From Candidatus Poseidonia sp. (GTDB lineage: Archaea; Thermoplasmatota; Poseidoniia; Poseidoniales; Poseidoniaceae): a DNA stretch of 43,132 nucleotides. Shown piece after piece: positions 35,145 through 43,132 of this stretch. The stretch is taken from assembly GCA_030741355.1 (NCBI GenBank), contig JASLVM010000012.1:1-43132 (forward strand), read 5' to 3'. Position numbers and translations under genes: made by a program. Position 1 is the stretch's first letter. Each line of letters opens with the position of its first letter. The notes under the pieces were generated by a model. It saw only the letters and a program-made list of their open reading frames with translations, did no database searches and was not told the origin of the DNA.

Positions 35145-36158
35145 GTGCTGTCAAACAACGACCAGCAGGCGTTGCTGGCGTGGTACGATGAACACCAACG
35201 GGATTTGCCGTGGCGGCAAACCAACGACCCCTGGGCCATTCTCCTCAGTGAAATCCTGTTGCAACAAACTCAGGTCAGTCGAGGGCTGATTTACTGGCAG
35301 CGGATGGTGGAGACGTTTCCCACCGTCGGTTCAATGGCCGCGGCTCCCGTTGATGCCGTCCTGAAGGCTTGGGAAGGTGCGGGTTACTACAGCCGCGCTC
35401 GTCGCCTTCACGCGCTCAGTCAACGCGTGATGATGCCGAAGGCAGAGGGTGGATTCGACGGTCAGTTGCCTTCAACCTACGACGAACTCCTTTCCCTTCC
35501 AGGCATCGGTCCTTACACGGCGGCAGCCGTGGCCAGCATCGCCTTCCGACACCCGGTGGCCTGTGTGGACGGCAACATCCGCCGGGTGATGGCTCGACAA
35601 ACGGCCCAAGCCGACCCCACGCCAAAGCAGGTCCAAGAATGGGCCGACGGTTCGCTAGAAACAGAACGACCCGGGGATTGGAACCAGTCGTTGATGGAAT
35701 TGGGAGCCACGGTGTGCACGCCAAAGCGGTGGGCATGCGGAACCTGCCCTCTTCGAGCATCATGTGCAGGAACTGGAGACCCGGGTGCCTATCCAACACC
35801 AAAGAAACAACGTGTGACTGCGCTTCATCTCGTGGCGGTGGTAGAATTTGCCCTCGACGGCCACCCCGTGTTGCATCAGCGACCGATGTCCGGCATGTTT
35901 GCTGGGCTTTGGGGTCCGATGTACCGAGAGGATGCGATGCCAAAGGACGAGGGCCTGGTCGATTGCGGCACGGTGAATCATCAATTGAGTCACAAGAAGA
36001 TCAAGGTCCAGGTCTATGTCTCTGGTTCATCCCAAGCTCCAAAGGGCATTCGTAGGTCGGATGTAGCGCTTTCAACGCTTGATGAAAAAGTCCTGAACCT
36101 CGCTGCTGAACATGTCTTCGAGGGCGACGATTCTGCAGCGACGAAGGCAAAGGGCTAA
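35145..36158 (+). CDS. mutY: A/G-specific adenine glycosylase
   Basis: LPWRQTNDPWAILLSEILLQQTQV; LPGIGPYTAAAVASIAF; VDGNIRRVMAR; Fe-S CTPKRWACGTCPLRASC (CX6CX2CX5C); C-terminal NUDIX-like domain. GTG start. Confidence 0.93.
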   Translation: MLSNNDQQALLAWYDEHQRDLPWRQTNDPWAILLSEILLQQTQVSRGLIYWQRMVETFPTVGSMAAAPVDAVLKAWEGAGYYSRARRLHALSQRVMMPKAEGGFDGQLPSTYDELLSLPGIGPYTAAAVASIAFRHPVACVDGNIRRVMARQTAQADPTPKQVQEWADGSLETERPGDWNQSLMELGATVCTPKRWACGTCPLRASCAGTGDPGAYPTPKKQRVTALHLVAVVEFALDGHPVLHQRPMSGMFAGLWGPMYREDAMPKDEGLVDCGTVNHQLSHKKIKVQVYVSGSSQAPKGIRRSDVALSTLDEKVLNLAAEHVFEGDDSAATKAKG

Positions 36159-36183
36159 ACGAACCCGTCATGACACGACCACC

Positions 36184-36498
36184 GTGTTGTTCAACATCGA
36201 GCGGGACTGGGACGAGATTTCCCTTCGTTTTCGTCAAATGTTTGGTGGTTTGGGTGTCCTTGACTTGAGTGAACACCTGCTCGAATTTTGCTCCCAACCC
36301 CCTGCCGTTCCCACCGGCATCAGTCTTGACCGTCAAGGGCGCCTCTTGGCCAACATGCCGCTTCATTCCATTGAGTCGTCCTTCACGACCGTGTTTTTTG
36401 ATGGCGGCTTGACCTTTCTTCGATTGGAAGGCCCCGGTGCCTCTTACACGTACACCGTACCTTCGGAAATTCTTGCTTTACGTGTTACGTCTGGTTAG
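36184..36498 (+). CDS. Small protein of unknown function
   Basis: Open frame 36112-36498; likely GTG start at 36184 after mutY: VLFNIERDWDEISLRFRQMFGGLGVLDLSEHLLEFCSQ... No recognised motif. Confidence 0.5.
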   Translation: MLFNIERDWDEISLRFRQMFGGLGVLDLSEHLLEFCSQPPAVPTGISLDRQGRLLANMPLHSIESSFTTVFFDGGLTFLRLEGPGASYTYTVPSEILALRVTSG

Positions 36499-37205
36499 GC
36501 GTCTGATGTTGGACTCAGCGCCTTCGCCTCCAGCAGTTCATGCCGGAAGGAAGCCAAACACGTCATGAGGCCGGCCACCAACACGTATTCGGCTGGGGCG
36601 GCGATGCGAATACCGTCTTGGGCTTGGTTGAGGAATTCAACCGTGGTCATGCCGGTCGGGTCAACGCTGTTGGCTGCCGTCTCGAAGGACACGACCATGA
36701 CCACAAAACCCAGAGCGGCCATCGCAAAACCGATGAGACGCAGTCGTCTGCCTTCGGCCGTGGCTTGATGACCCAAGGCGATGTTCGCCAACAAGGCCCA
36801 AACCACACCACCGCCAAACGCCAACATCGCCGTGAGAATATGTGGATTGATGTGATGGTACATGTCAAAATGGCTGACCAGTATCGAATTGAAGGATGCA
36901 AGCAAGCCGATGAGGGTCGCCACGAACCAAAGACGAGGGCGTTGCGCCTCAAGCGTGTGATAGAGGTGCCAAGCATAGGCCATTTGCACGATGCCACCCA
37001 AGGTCAAACCTACCGTGAACACCAGTCCATCAAGGCCCGTGTAGTCGGCCTCGGAAATGAAAAACGGAACGGCTCGAGGTCCGGCGAGCCCGTGGAGGAC
37101 CATCGCGATGACGATGGTCAGCGATGGCACCATGTAGCTGGCTCGAGCCGCGAGCAAGCCTTGATCGTGCGTCAAAGGAAGACGTCGACCGTATCTTGGA
37201 TGCAT
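36495..37205 (-). CDS. Multipass membrane protein, Frag1/DRAM/Sfk1-like
   Basis: About 6 hydrophobic segments; PFFISEADYTGLDGLVFTVGLTLGGIVQMAYAW resembles the PxIS(D/E)...F motif of the Frag1/DRAM family. Confidence 0.6.
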   Translation of the reverse strand: MHPRYGRRLPLTHDQGLLAARASYMVPSLTIVIAMVLHGLAGPRAVPFFISEADYTGLDGLVFTVGLTLGGIVQMAYAWHLYHTLEAQRPRLWFVATLIGLLASFNSILVSHFDMYHHINPHILTAMLAFGGGVVWALLANIALGHQATAEGRRLRLIGFAMAALGFVVMVVSFETAANSVDPTGMTTVEFLNQAQDGIRIAAPAEYVLVAGLMTCLASFRHELLEAKALSPTSDA

Positions 37206-38191
37206 GTGTCAAAGTCCTCCCATTCCATACCCAAAACATTCTCCGCTTTGGCACTTGAGTAGTCGGTGTCCCCGCCCATCATGTTCTTTGCCACGGCTCG
37301 GGTGAGGTAGCGTTGGCGCCCAAACACGCCGCCCAACCAATCTTGAAACACAGCCACCGGTACCAAGAAATTTGGAAGACTATACTTGGGGGCTTTTGTG
37401 GTGGGGTTGAGGGTGCGAATTCGTTTGCAGATGGTGGCCAGGGTCAAGTTCGCATGGGGGGCCAAAATGAATCGCCCCTCCGCTTCGTCCACCTCAAACG
37501 CTCGACGATGTGCCTTCGCTACATCACGAACATGCACCACTGACATCGGGAATTTCGGCACCACGGGGTAGCTGCCTGCGATGGCGTCTTTGAAAAAATC
37601 CACACTGGGCGTAGGGCGAACAAATCCTCCTCCAAGCACTGCGGTGGGGTTGATGACCCGCAAATCGAGGTCAAGTTCTTCTGCGAGTTTCCATGCCAGG
37701 CGCTCAGATTGTGTTTTGGCGGTCGTGTAGGGGAGCGATGTGTCCGTGTTCCATGCGTTTTCGTCCTTGGTCCTCCCTTTCGGAGAGGTGCCAACGGCGG
37801 CGGTGCTCGAGGTGTAGACGATCCGTTTGATGCCCACCTCCGAGGCGGCGTGGAGGAGATGAGTCGTGCCTTTGTTGGCCGTATCAAGAATCATCGTGGC
37901 CGTCCCTCGGGTTGAGTAGATGGTGGCGGTGTGAAACAACCCGTCACAGTCGCGAAGCATCTCACTCCAGCCGTCGGCTTCCAAGACGTCGCCTTGAACG
38001 AGTTCCAATCGATCCATGAGACCCAAATCGGCTGCATGGGCCAAAACATGGGCCGTCTTTGATTCGTCATCAAGGTCCCGAACCGAGCCGCGCACGAGGT
38101 ACCCATGTTCCAACAAATCGCGGACGATGTGGTTGCCAATGTGGCCATTGACGCCCGTTACGAAGATTCGCTGTTGGGTCTTCTCCTCCAT
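37172..38191 (-). CDS. NAD(P)-dependent epimerase/dehydratase (extended SDR, dihydroflavonol-4-reductase-like)
   Basis: IFVTGVNGHIGNHIVRDLLEHG (GxxGxxG), RIVYTSSTAAVG, YTTAK (YxxxK). Confidence 0.85.
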   Translation of the reverse strand: MEEKTQQRIFVTGVNGHIGNHIVRDLLEHGYLVRGSVRDLDDESKTAHVLAHAADLGLMDRLELVQGDVLEADGWSEMLRDCDGLFHTATIYSTRGTATMILDTANKGTTHLLHAASEVGIKRIVYTSSTAAVGTSPKGRTKDENAWNTDTSLPYTTAKTQSERLAWKLAEELDLDLRVINPTAVLGGGFVRPTPSVDFFKDAIAGSYPVVPKFPMSVVHVRDVAKAHRRAFEVDEAEGRFILAPHANLTLATICKRIRTLNPTTKAPKYSLPNFLVPVAVFQDWLGGVFGRQRYLTRAVAKNMMGGDTDYSSAKAENVLGMEWEDFDTCIQDTVDVFL

Positions 38192-38259
38192 AGGCCACCT
38201 GAGGGGCGCGTCCTGTATGAACCTTCAAGTGCAACCCGTCGTAGGGCGAATTGAGGCCC

Positions 38260-39747
38260 ATGCCCATTCGCCTGCACGACACACGACGCCGAGAAAAGGT
38301 GAACTTCACCACCCTTGAGCCGGGAAAGGTGTCGATGTATGTGTGCGGCGTGACCGTTTACGACCGATGCCATCTTGGTCATGCACGATGCTATCTCGCC
38401 TTTGATTTGATTCATCGTTGGCTTGAATCCAGCGGGTACGATGTTCATTATGTCCAGAATTTCACCGACATTGATGACAAAATCATACAGCGTGCGAACG
38501 AAACCGGTGGCGACTGGAAAGCATTGGTGGACCAAAACATCGAGACCTATTACGAAGACATGGATGCGCTCAACATCCTCCGAGCGGATGATTATCCACG
38601 CTGTACGGAATACGTGGACGACATGATCCGTATTACCCAAGACCTGATTGACAAGGAGCATGCCTATGTCGCCGATGATGGTGTGTATTTTGACGTGGAA
38701 TCGGCACCAGAAAAGTACGGTCAACTGACCGGTCAATCCATCGATGCGGTTCGTTCAGGAGCCGGCGGTCGTGTCGGGGATACCGGCTCGGGTAAGCGTG
38801 ACCACAAGGATTTCGCTTTGTGGAAAGCGGCCAAACCCGAGGAACCGACATGGGATTCGCCCTGGGGGCCAGGAAGGCCGGGTTGGCACATTGAATGTAC
38901 GGCGATGTCCATGGATTACTTTGGCAAGGAGTTTGACATCCATGGCGGTGGCCACGACCTACGATTCCCTCATCACGAAGCAGAAATCTGTCAGGGTGAG
39001 TGCCACACCGGACATTCGCCCGTGGTCCATCATTGGCTTCACAACGGTTTTGTCAACATTGACGGGGAAAAGATGAGCAAATCCCTCGGCAATTTCTGGA
39101 CGATTCGCGACATTCTCACCAAGGTTGATGCCATGGTGCTACGCTTTGCCCTCATCAACGCACATTATCGTTCACCCATCGACATGAACGAAGCCTTGCT
39201 CAACGATGCCGAACGGAATTACAACCGTTTACTGGAGTGCTATGTCGCTTCCCTCAAAGCGCAAGAACATCCGTCACCTGTTGCCCTTCCAAACCCTGAC
39301 CTCGCCTCCTCCCTTCCGCTTGCAAAATCGTTGGGCCTGCTTGAGAAAATGGGTGAAGGGTTCGCCAAGGCGATGGATGACGACTTCAACTCCAGAGAAG
39401 CGGTCGCCAAAGTGTTGGGAATGGTTCGTGAAATCAGCAAGGTCCTCGCCATGGAGATGGAGGCCGCCGACAGAAACGCCTTCGCTCACTATGCAGTTGA
39501 TTTGCTCGAAGAAACAGCCGGACGCGTCCTCGGCGTCTTGCCACCTCAAGACGTGGCCTTGGCTGAGCCCGAGGAGGACCCTCGCAAAGCAGAAATCGCC
39601 GACGAGGTCGAGGACTTGCTCAGTCAGCGTGGTGAGGCCAGAGCCAACAAGGATTGGGCTCTCGCCGACCGAATCCGAGACCAACTGACGGCTTTGGGCG
39701 TGGTGGTGACCGACACCACCAGTGGCCCAGAGTGGGACCTTGCCTGA
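38260..39747 (+). CDS. cysS: Cysteinyl-tRNA synthetase
   Basis: YVCGVTVYDRCHLGHARCYLAFD (HxGH), NFTDIDDKIIQRA, GWHIECTAMSMDYFG, HGGGHDLRFPHHEAE, GEKMSKSLGNFWT (KMSKS). Confidence 0.97.
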   Translation: MPIRLHDTRRREKVNFTTLEPGKVSMYVCGVTVYDRCHLGHARCYLAFDLIHRWLESSGYDVHYVQNFTDIDDKIIQRANETGGDWKALVDQNIETYYEDMDALNILRADDYPRCTEYVDDMIRITQDLIDKEHAYVADDGVYFDVESAPEKYGQLTGQSIDAVRSGAGGRVGDTGSGKRDHKDFALWKAAKPEEPTWDSPWGPGRPGWHIECTAMSMDYFGKEFDIHGGGHDLRFPHHEAEICQGECHTGHSPVVHHWLHNGFVNIDGEKMSKSLGNFWTIRDILTKVDAMVLRFALINAHYRSPIDMNEALLNDAERNYNRLLECYVASLKAQEHPSPVALPNPDLASSLPLAKSLGLLEKMGEGFAKAMDDDFNSREAVAKVLGMVREISKVLAMEMEAADRNAFAHYAVDLLEETAGRVLGVLPPQDVALAEPEEDPRKAEIADEVEDLLSQRGEARANKDWALADRIRDQLTALGVVVTDTTSGPEWDLA

Positions 39748-42291
39748 TCACTCGCTTTCATCGGCCGGTGGTGCCATTGGAGGTGGGGCTGGAACAAAAG
39801 CGCTGGCGGCCTTCGCTGCGGCCTCCTGCTCGTCCCACATTTTCTCAATTTGAACCTCTGCCGCCAAAGCATCTTCGCCACCACGGGAAACCAGATACAA
39901 AGCGAGCAACATGACGGCGATGAGGGCGAAGAACGCCACGAGCGCTTGACCTTCGATGTCATCTTCTTCTGCCTGAGATGTGTCAACAGGAGGGTCCGTA
40001 TTGACGTCGTCTTTGTCCTCGGTATCGGTGGTTTGGTCGTTGTTGTCGTTGTTATTGCCGTTGGCATCGTTGTTGTTGTCGCCGGTGTTGGTGTTATCGG
40101 TCTGACAAGGCGGCATCGTACCGTCTTCACACGGCTCGGGTTCGGGCTCCTCAACCACTTCGAATACCGTGACCGGTTCAAGTGATTCTGCGCGGTCGTA
40201 GTAGCGGTCATAGAGCAACGACATGTCCCATTGGAAATTGGCCGTCCCCGAGTTGTTGAGGACGTTGAAGTAGCGTTCATCGCCGTAGGTGTACCACGGG
40301 TCCAAGCCAACGTTGCCCATGTTTCGGGTGACGCTATCGAAATCGTTCGCATCACCGAAGGCAGCGGTCATTTCCTCCACATCAAAGCGCATGGCCATGG
40401 TCAGGTTTTCGACGATGCTGGCCCAAGTCTGGGCGCCGTCTGGTGCGGCGAGGAAGGTGACATCAACGGCTTTGCCAAACTTACCGGCGGGCTCAATGTC
40501 GTCGCCTTTCAATCCCTCCATCAGGTCTTGGTCTCCATAAACGGCCAGGCCACCGACCACGGTGAGGCGGACATCAGGGTCAACCGCATTGATCAGGTTT
40601 CGATAGGGGTTCGCGTGAATGTTGTCAATCACCACCAAATCGGCGGCTTTTCCGGCTTCCAAGGTGCCGACTTCGTTGTCCCAGTTTGTGGCGATAGCGG
40701 CACCGGAGGTGACCATTTCGACCATTTCGTAATCGGTGAAGATGTCTCCAAGCATTTCGTCATCCCAAAGGTCGGCCACTTTGAGTTCATGAAGCGGAGA
40801 TTTCGACCCGGAGGGTGCCCAATCCGGTGCGAGGGTGATGTGGACGCCGGCTGCCTTGGCTGCGGCGATGTCAGCCGTTTGGCCGTAGAGAAGCAGATTG
40901 GAGAGCGGCGACCAAACCAGTGTGGCACCGACGTTGGCCATTTGTGTGAACTCTTGCTGGCCAAGGGCCACACCGTGGATGAGGACCAATTCGCCAACAA
41001 GCAAGTTGTTTTGCACGAGAATGTCAAATTCTCCACGACTTCGTTCGTCGACGCCTTCGGCGATGTGGATGAACCATGCGTCAAGTTCACCGCTGGCGTT
41101 TCCGGTCTTGATGTGGTTTCCGACATAGTCCGAGGTCAACTCCGTGACCTTGGTGTGAATTTCGTCCCTTCCGAAGTTGTAATCTTCGATGTTTCTCGAA
41201 AGCACGGTAGCGTAGCTGTCGTCGGGGTTGCTTGGACCGCCTTGGGCTGCGGTCGTTCCTCCCACGAGGGATTTCATCTCGATGTATTTCATCGCTTGCG
41301 ATTCCATGTTCCAATAGGGGCCAGAGTGGACCAACATTTTCGGTTTGGTGACCTGTTCACTGTAATCGGGGTGGTTTTTCCATTCGTATCTGTTGTTGTA
41401 GCCGCCCCACGCATTTCGATTGTTTTCCGAAAGGTGAGGGCTCATGTCCCAAAGGGGCGCTTGGTTGTAGTGAAGGTGGTTGTGCAAATCCAGCAGGCCC
41501 GGATAAATCGTGCCGTTGGTTTCGAGCACCGGCACGTTGGTCAGTTGAATATCGGACGGTACATCGTCTTCCCAAACCGCTTCAATCATGCCATCTTTGA
41601 CCAAGATGTGGCCTTCATTGATGACATCAGCCTCACCGGTCATGGGTACGATACGACCCTTCAGCACGTAGGCGCCGGAGTGAACGTTGTCGTTGAGTCC
41701 ATAGCAGCGAACCATGTTTTGGGCCACACCGTAGACGAGGGAATTGTCCCCCCATCCCGGTGTTGGTGGGGAGACTTTGGAAACCGTGCCGTTGTCAGCC
41801 TTCACGTAAGAGGTGTCCCACCACGAATCTTCTTCCGGGAAAGAGAGCGTGTCAATGACATTACCAAAACTGTCCGATATGGTCGCCGTGTCGCCGTCCC
41901 AATAGTCGAGTTCAATCCTTGAACTGTCTCGGAAGATGACGATGTGGCCGTTGGGCTCGATGGTGGTGTTCCATGCAAGACGACAAGGGGCCGAGCCGCC
42001 TTCGCTGATGTCGTCCAGCAACCAGTCGGAAACATCAACGGGTTCAGCACCGCTGTTCCAGAGCTCGATGAATTGGTCCGAGATGGAACCAATGTCACCG
42101 TCGTTGTTCCAGTCCGTGCCGTTGTATTCGGCCGAACTGGCCGAAACGAGAATTTCACTGATGCGTACTTCGCTGGCTCCACGAGCATTGGCAGCGCTCG
42201 CCCCGTCGTCTGCAGGGGGCAGGACGGTGCTGGCGCTCTGTCCGAGAAACAGAACGACGATGAAGAAGGCGAGGGCGAGCGGTCGGCGCAT
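39748..42291 (-). CDS. Membrane-anchored secreted protein: lamin-tail (LTD) domain + metal-dependent amidohydrolase + N/D-rich linker + C-terminal TM
   Basis: Signal-like LALAFFIVVLFLGQSAS; LTD-like VRISEILVSASSAEYNGTDWNNDGDIGSISDQFIELWNSGAEPVDVSDWLLDD...; amidohydrolase GLLDLHNHLHYN, FIHIAEG, VLIHGVAL, LAPDWAPSG; linker DNTNTGDNNNDANGNNNDNNDQ; TM ALVAFFALIAVMLLALYLV. Confidence 0.87.
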   Translation of the reverse strand: MRRPLALAFFIVVLFLGQSASTVLPPADDGASAANARGASEVRISEILVSASSAEYNGTDWNNDGDIGSISDQFIELWNSGAEPVDVSDWLLDDISEGGSAPCRLAWNTTIEPNGHIVIFRDSSRIELDYWDGDTATISDSFGNVIDTLSFPEEDSWWDTSYVKADNGTVSKVSPPTPGWGDNSLVYGVAQNMVRCYGLNDNVHSGAYVLKGRIVPMTGEADVINEGHILVKDGMIEAVWEDDVPSDIQLTNVPVLETNGTIYPGLLDLHNHLHYNQAPLWDMSPHLSENNRNAWGGYNNRYEWKNHPDYSEQVTKPKMLVHSGPYWNMESQAMKYIEMKSLVGGTTAAQGGPSNPDDSYATVLSRNIEDYNFGRDEIHTKVTELTSDYVGNHIKTGNASGELDAWFIHIAEGVDERSRGEFDILVQNNLLVGELVLIHGVALGQQEFTQMANVGATLVWSPLSNLLLYGQTADIAAAKAAGVHITLAPDWAPSGSKSPLHELKVADLWDDEMLGDIFTDYEMVEMVTSGAAIATNWDNEVGTLEAGKAADLVVIDNIHANPYRNLINAVDPDVRLTVVGGLAVYGDQDLMEGLKGDDIEPAGKFGKAVDVTFLAAPDGAQTWASIVENLTMAMRFDVEEMTAAFGDANDFDSVTRNMGNVGLDPWYTYGDERYFNVLNNSGTANFQWDMSLLYDRYYDRAESLEPVTVFEVVEEPEPEPCEDGTMPPCQTDNTNTGDNNNDANGNNNDNNDQTTDTEDKDDVNTDPPVDTSQAEEDDIEGQALVAFFALIAVMLLALYLVSRGGEDALAAEVQIEKMWDEQEAAAKAASAFVPAPPPMAPPADESE
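40015..40110. repeat. Low-complexity gtt/gtc-rich tract encoding an Asn/Asp linker
   Basis: ggtttggtcgttgttgtcgttgttattgccgttggcatcgttgttgttgtcgcc within the LTD-amidohydrolase gene. Confidence 0.7.
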
Positions 42292-42382
42292 GGTTGAACG
42301 AAGCAATCTCGGCTCATAAGACCGTCTGCGAACAGGCTAGCCTTTCACATGCCTTCAAGAAGGGTGAAGATGAGGCCCGTGT

Positions 42383-42763
42383 ATGGCCACATTAGAAATC
42401 AGCGAGCCCATGTTCGCCGAGACAATCGAAAACAACGAACTCGTCCTCCTTGACTTTTGGGCGGAATGGTGTGGCCCCTGCAAAGCCTACGGCCCGGTTT
42501 ACGAACGGGTCTCCGAGGAATTCCCAGACGTTGTTTTCGGCAAGATTGACACCGAGGAACAGCAAGCCTTGGCAGGTATGTTCGGCATACGTTCCATCCC
42601 GACAACGATCGCCTTCAAAGAAGGGATTGGCGTTTTCATGCAACCCGGTGCTCTTCCCGAGGATGCTCTCCGTGATTTGGTCCAACAACTTCAGGGGCTT
42701 GACATGGACGAAGTTCGTGCAGAAATCGCTGCCAAAGAAGCCGAAGAAGCCAAGGACGAATGA
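42383..42763 (+). CDS. trxA: Thioredoxin
   Basis: LVLLDFWAEWCGPCKAYGPVYERVSEEFPDVVFGKIDTEEQ...FGIRSIPTTIAFKEG. Confidence 0.93.
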   Translation: MATLEISEPMFAETIENNELVLLDFWAEWCGPCKAYGPVYERVSEEFPDVVFGKIDTEEQQALAGMFGIRSIPTTIAFKEGIGVFMQPGALPEDALRDLVQQLQGLDMDEVRAEIAAKEAEEAKDE

Positions 42764-42814
42764 TGGGAACACCGTTCCGATTGATTCAAGTCAGTCCCAT
42801 GCGCCGGTTCACTC

Positions 42815-43132
42815 ATGGACCTGAAACCGCTGTTGGTGGTGCTGCTCTTTTCGACCAGCATGCTCGCTGGTTGTTTTGGTGAAAATGAAGCCGTTGAAGG
42901 CTCAGAAAGCGCTGATACGGTCTATCCTGAACCATGGGACCGCTTTGACCGTTCCTACGACGACCAAGATATCTACGCCCGGGTAAGCGTCAACGGGTCC
43001 TACCCACTCGACGATGTTCGTTCGGTCTACGTTCCCGTGCCCTCCATCACGGCTGCCGACGGTGGGGCGGGATTGACCGGTGATGCCACGGTCCACCTCG
43101 GCTTGTGGCTCCCCGTTATCGAAGGATGCGAC
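42815..43132 (+). CDS. Predicted lipoprotein, 3' end beyond window
   Basis: Manual translation MDLKPLLVVLLFSTSMLAGCFGENEAVEGSESADTVYPEPWDRFDRSYDDQDIYARVSVNGSYPL... with lipobox LAGC; open to the window edge and absent from the ORF track. Confidence 0.75.
   Translation, partial: MDLKPLLVVLLFSTSMLAGCFGENEAVEGSESADTVYPEPWDRFDRSYDDQDIYARVSVNGSYPLDDVRSVYVPVPSITAADGGAGLTGDATVHLGLWLPVIEGCD

Noticed and set aside
35145-36158. MutY considered as a possible novel glycosylase
   Set aside because: Catalytic and Fe-S motifs are canonical for MutY; ordinary gene.
40015-40110. gtt/gtc repeat tract considered as a microsatellite or CRISPR-like repeat
   Set aside because: Irregular, and encodes an in-frame Asn/Asp linker before a TM; no spacer structure.
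40231-41922. 563-aa plus-strand ORF
   Set aside because: Antisense to the LTD-amidohydrolase gene; Val/His/Asp/Gly-rich shadow translation without motifs.
1-43132. tRNA, rRNA, CRISPR array, transposase or integrase
   Set aside because: Intergenic gaps are very short and no conserved tRNA or rRNA sequences, repeat-spacer arrays or transposase/integrase motifs were seen. A tRNAscan/Infernal run would be decisive.

Overview
The window looks like a gene-dense archaeal chromosome segment. Short intergenic gaps, archaeal information-processing genes (TBP, Csl4, NMD3, METTL5-like methylase, archaeal-type Asd, mevalonate kinase) and several very large secreted PKD/CARDB-type proteins suggest a Thermoplasmatota / Marine Group II (Poseidoniales)-like genome. 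That lineage is inferred; no search was run. I support about 31 protein-coding genes. Three of them are missing from the supplied ORF track: a radical SAM gene open at the left edge, a 54-aa CcmD-like ORF, and a lipoprotein gene open at the right edge. I saw no rRNA, tRNA, CRISPR array or transposase. The best leads are: (1) an exosome cap subunit Csl4 fused to two RRM domains; (2) tandem giant surface-protein paralogs sharing a short aromatic cytoplasmic tail motif, GPPLPxSGLPxGWxMEQWxxYGxQWL; (3) a TBP with an extra segment of about 23 residues in its second repeat, plus a TATA box placed for a leaderless transcript; (4) a membrane-anchored lamin-tail/amidohydrolase fusion; (5) a subtilase with a zinc ribbon on its predicted cytoplasmic tail, next to a rhomboid protease; (6) a CcmA-like ATPase fused to a short membrane domain, followed by CcmC and CcmD-like ORFs; (7) a standalone M23-like domain of the type found in aminotransferase fusions; (8) a divergent SepF-like protein. 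All domain calls come from motif recognition by eye.
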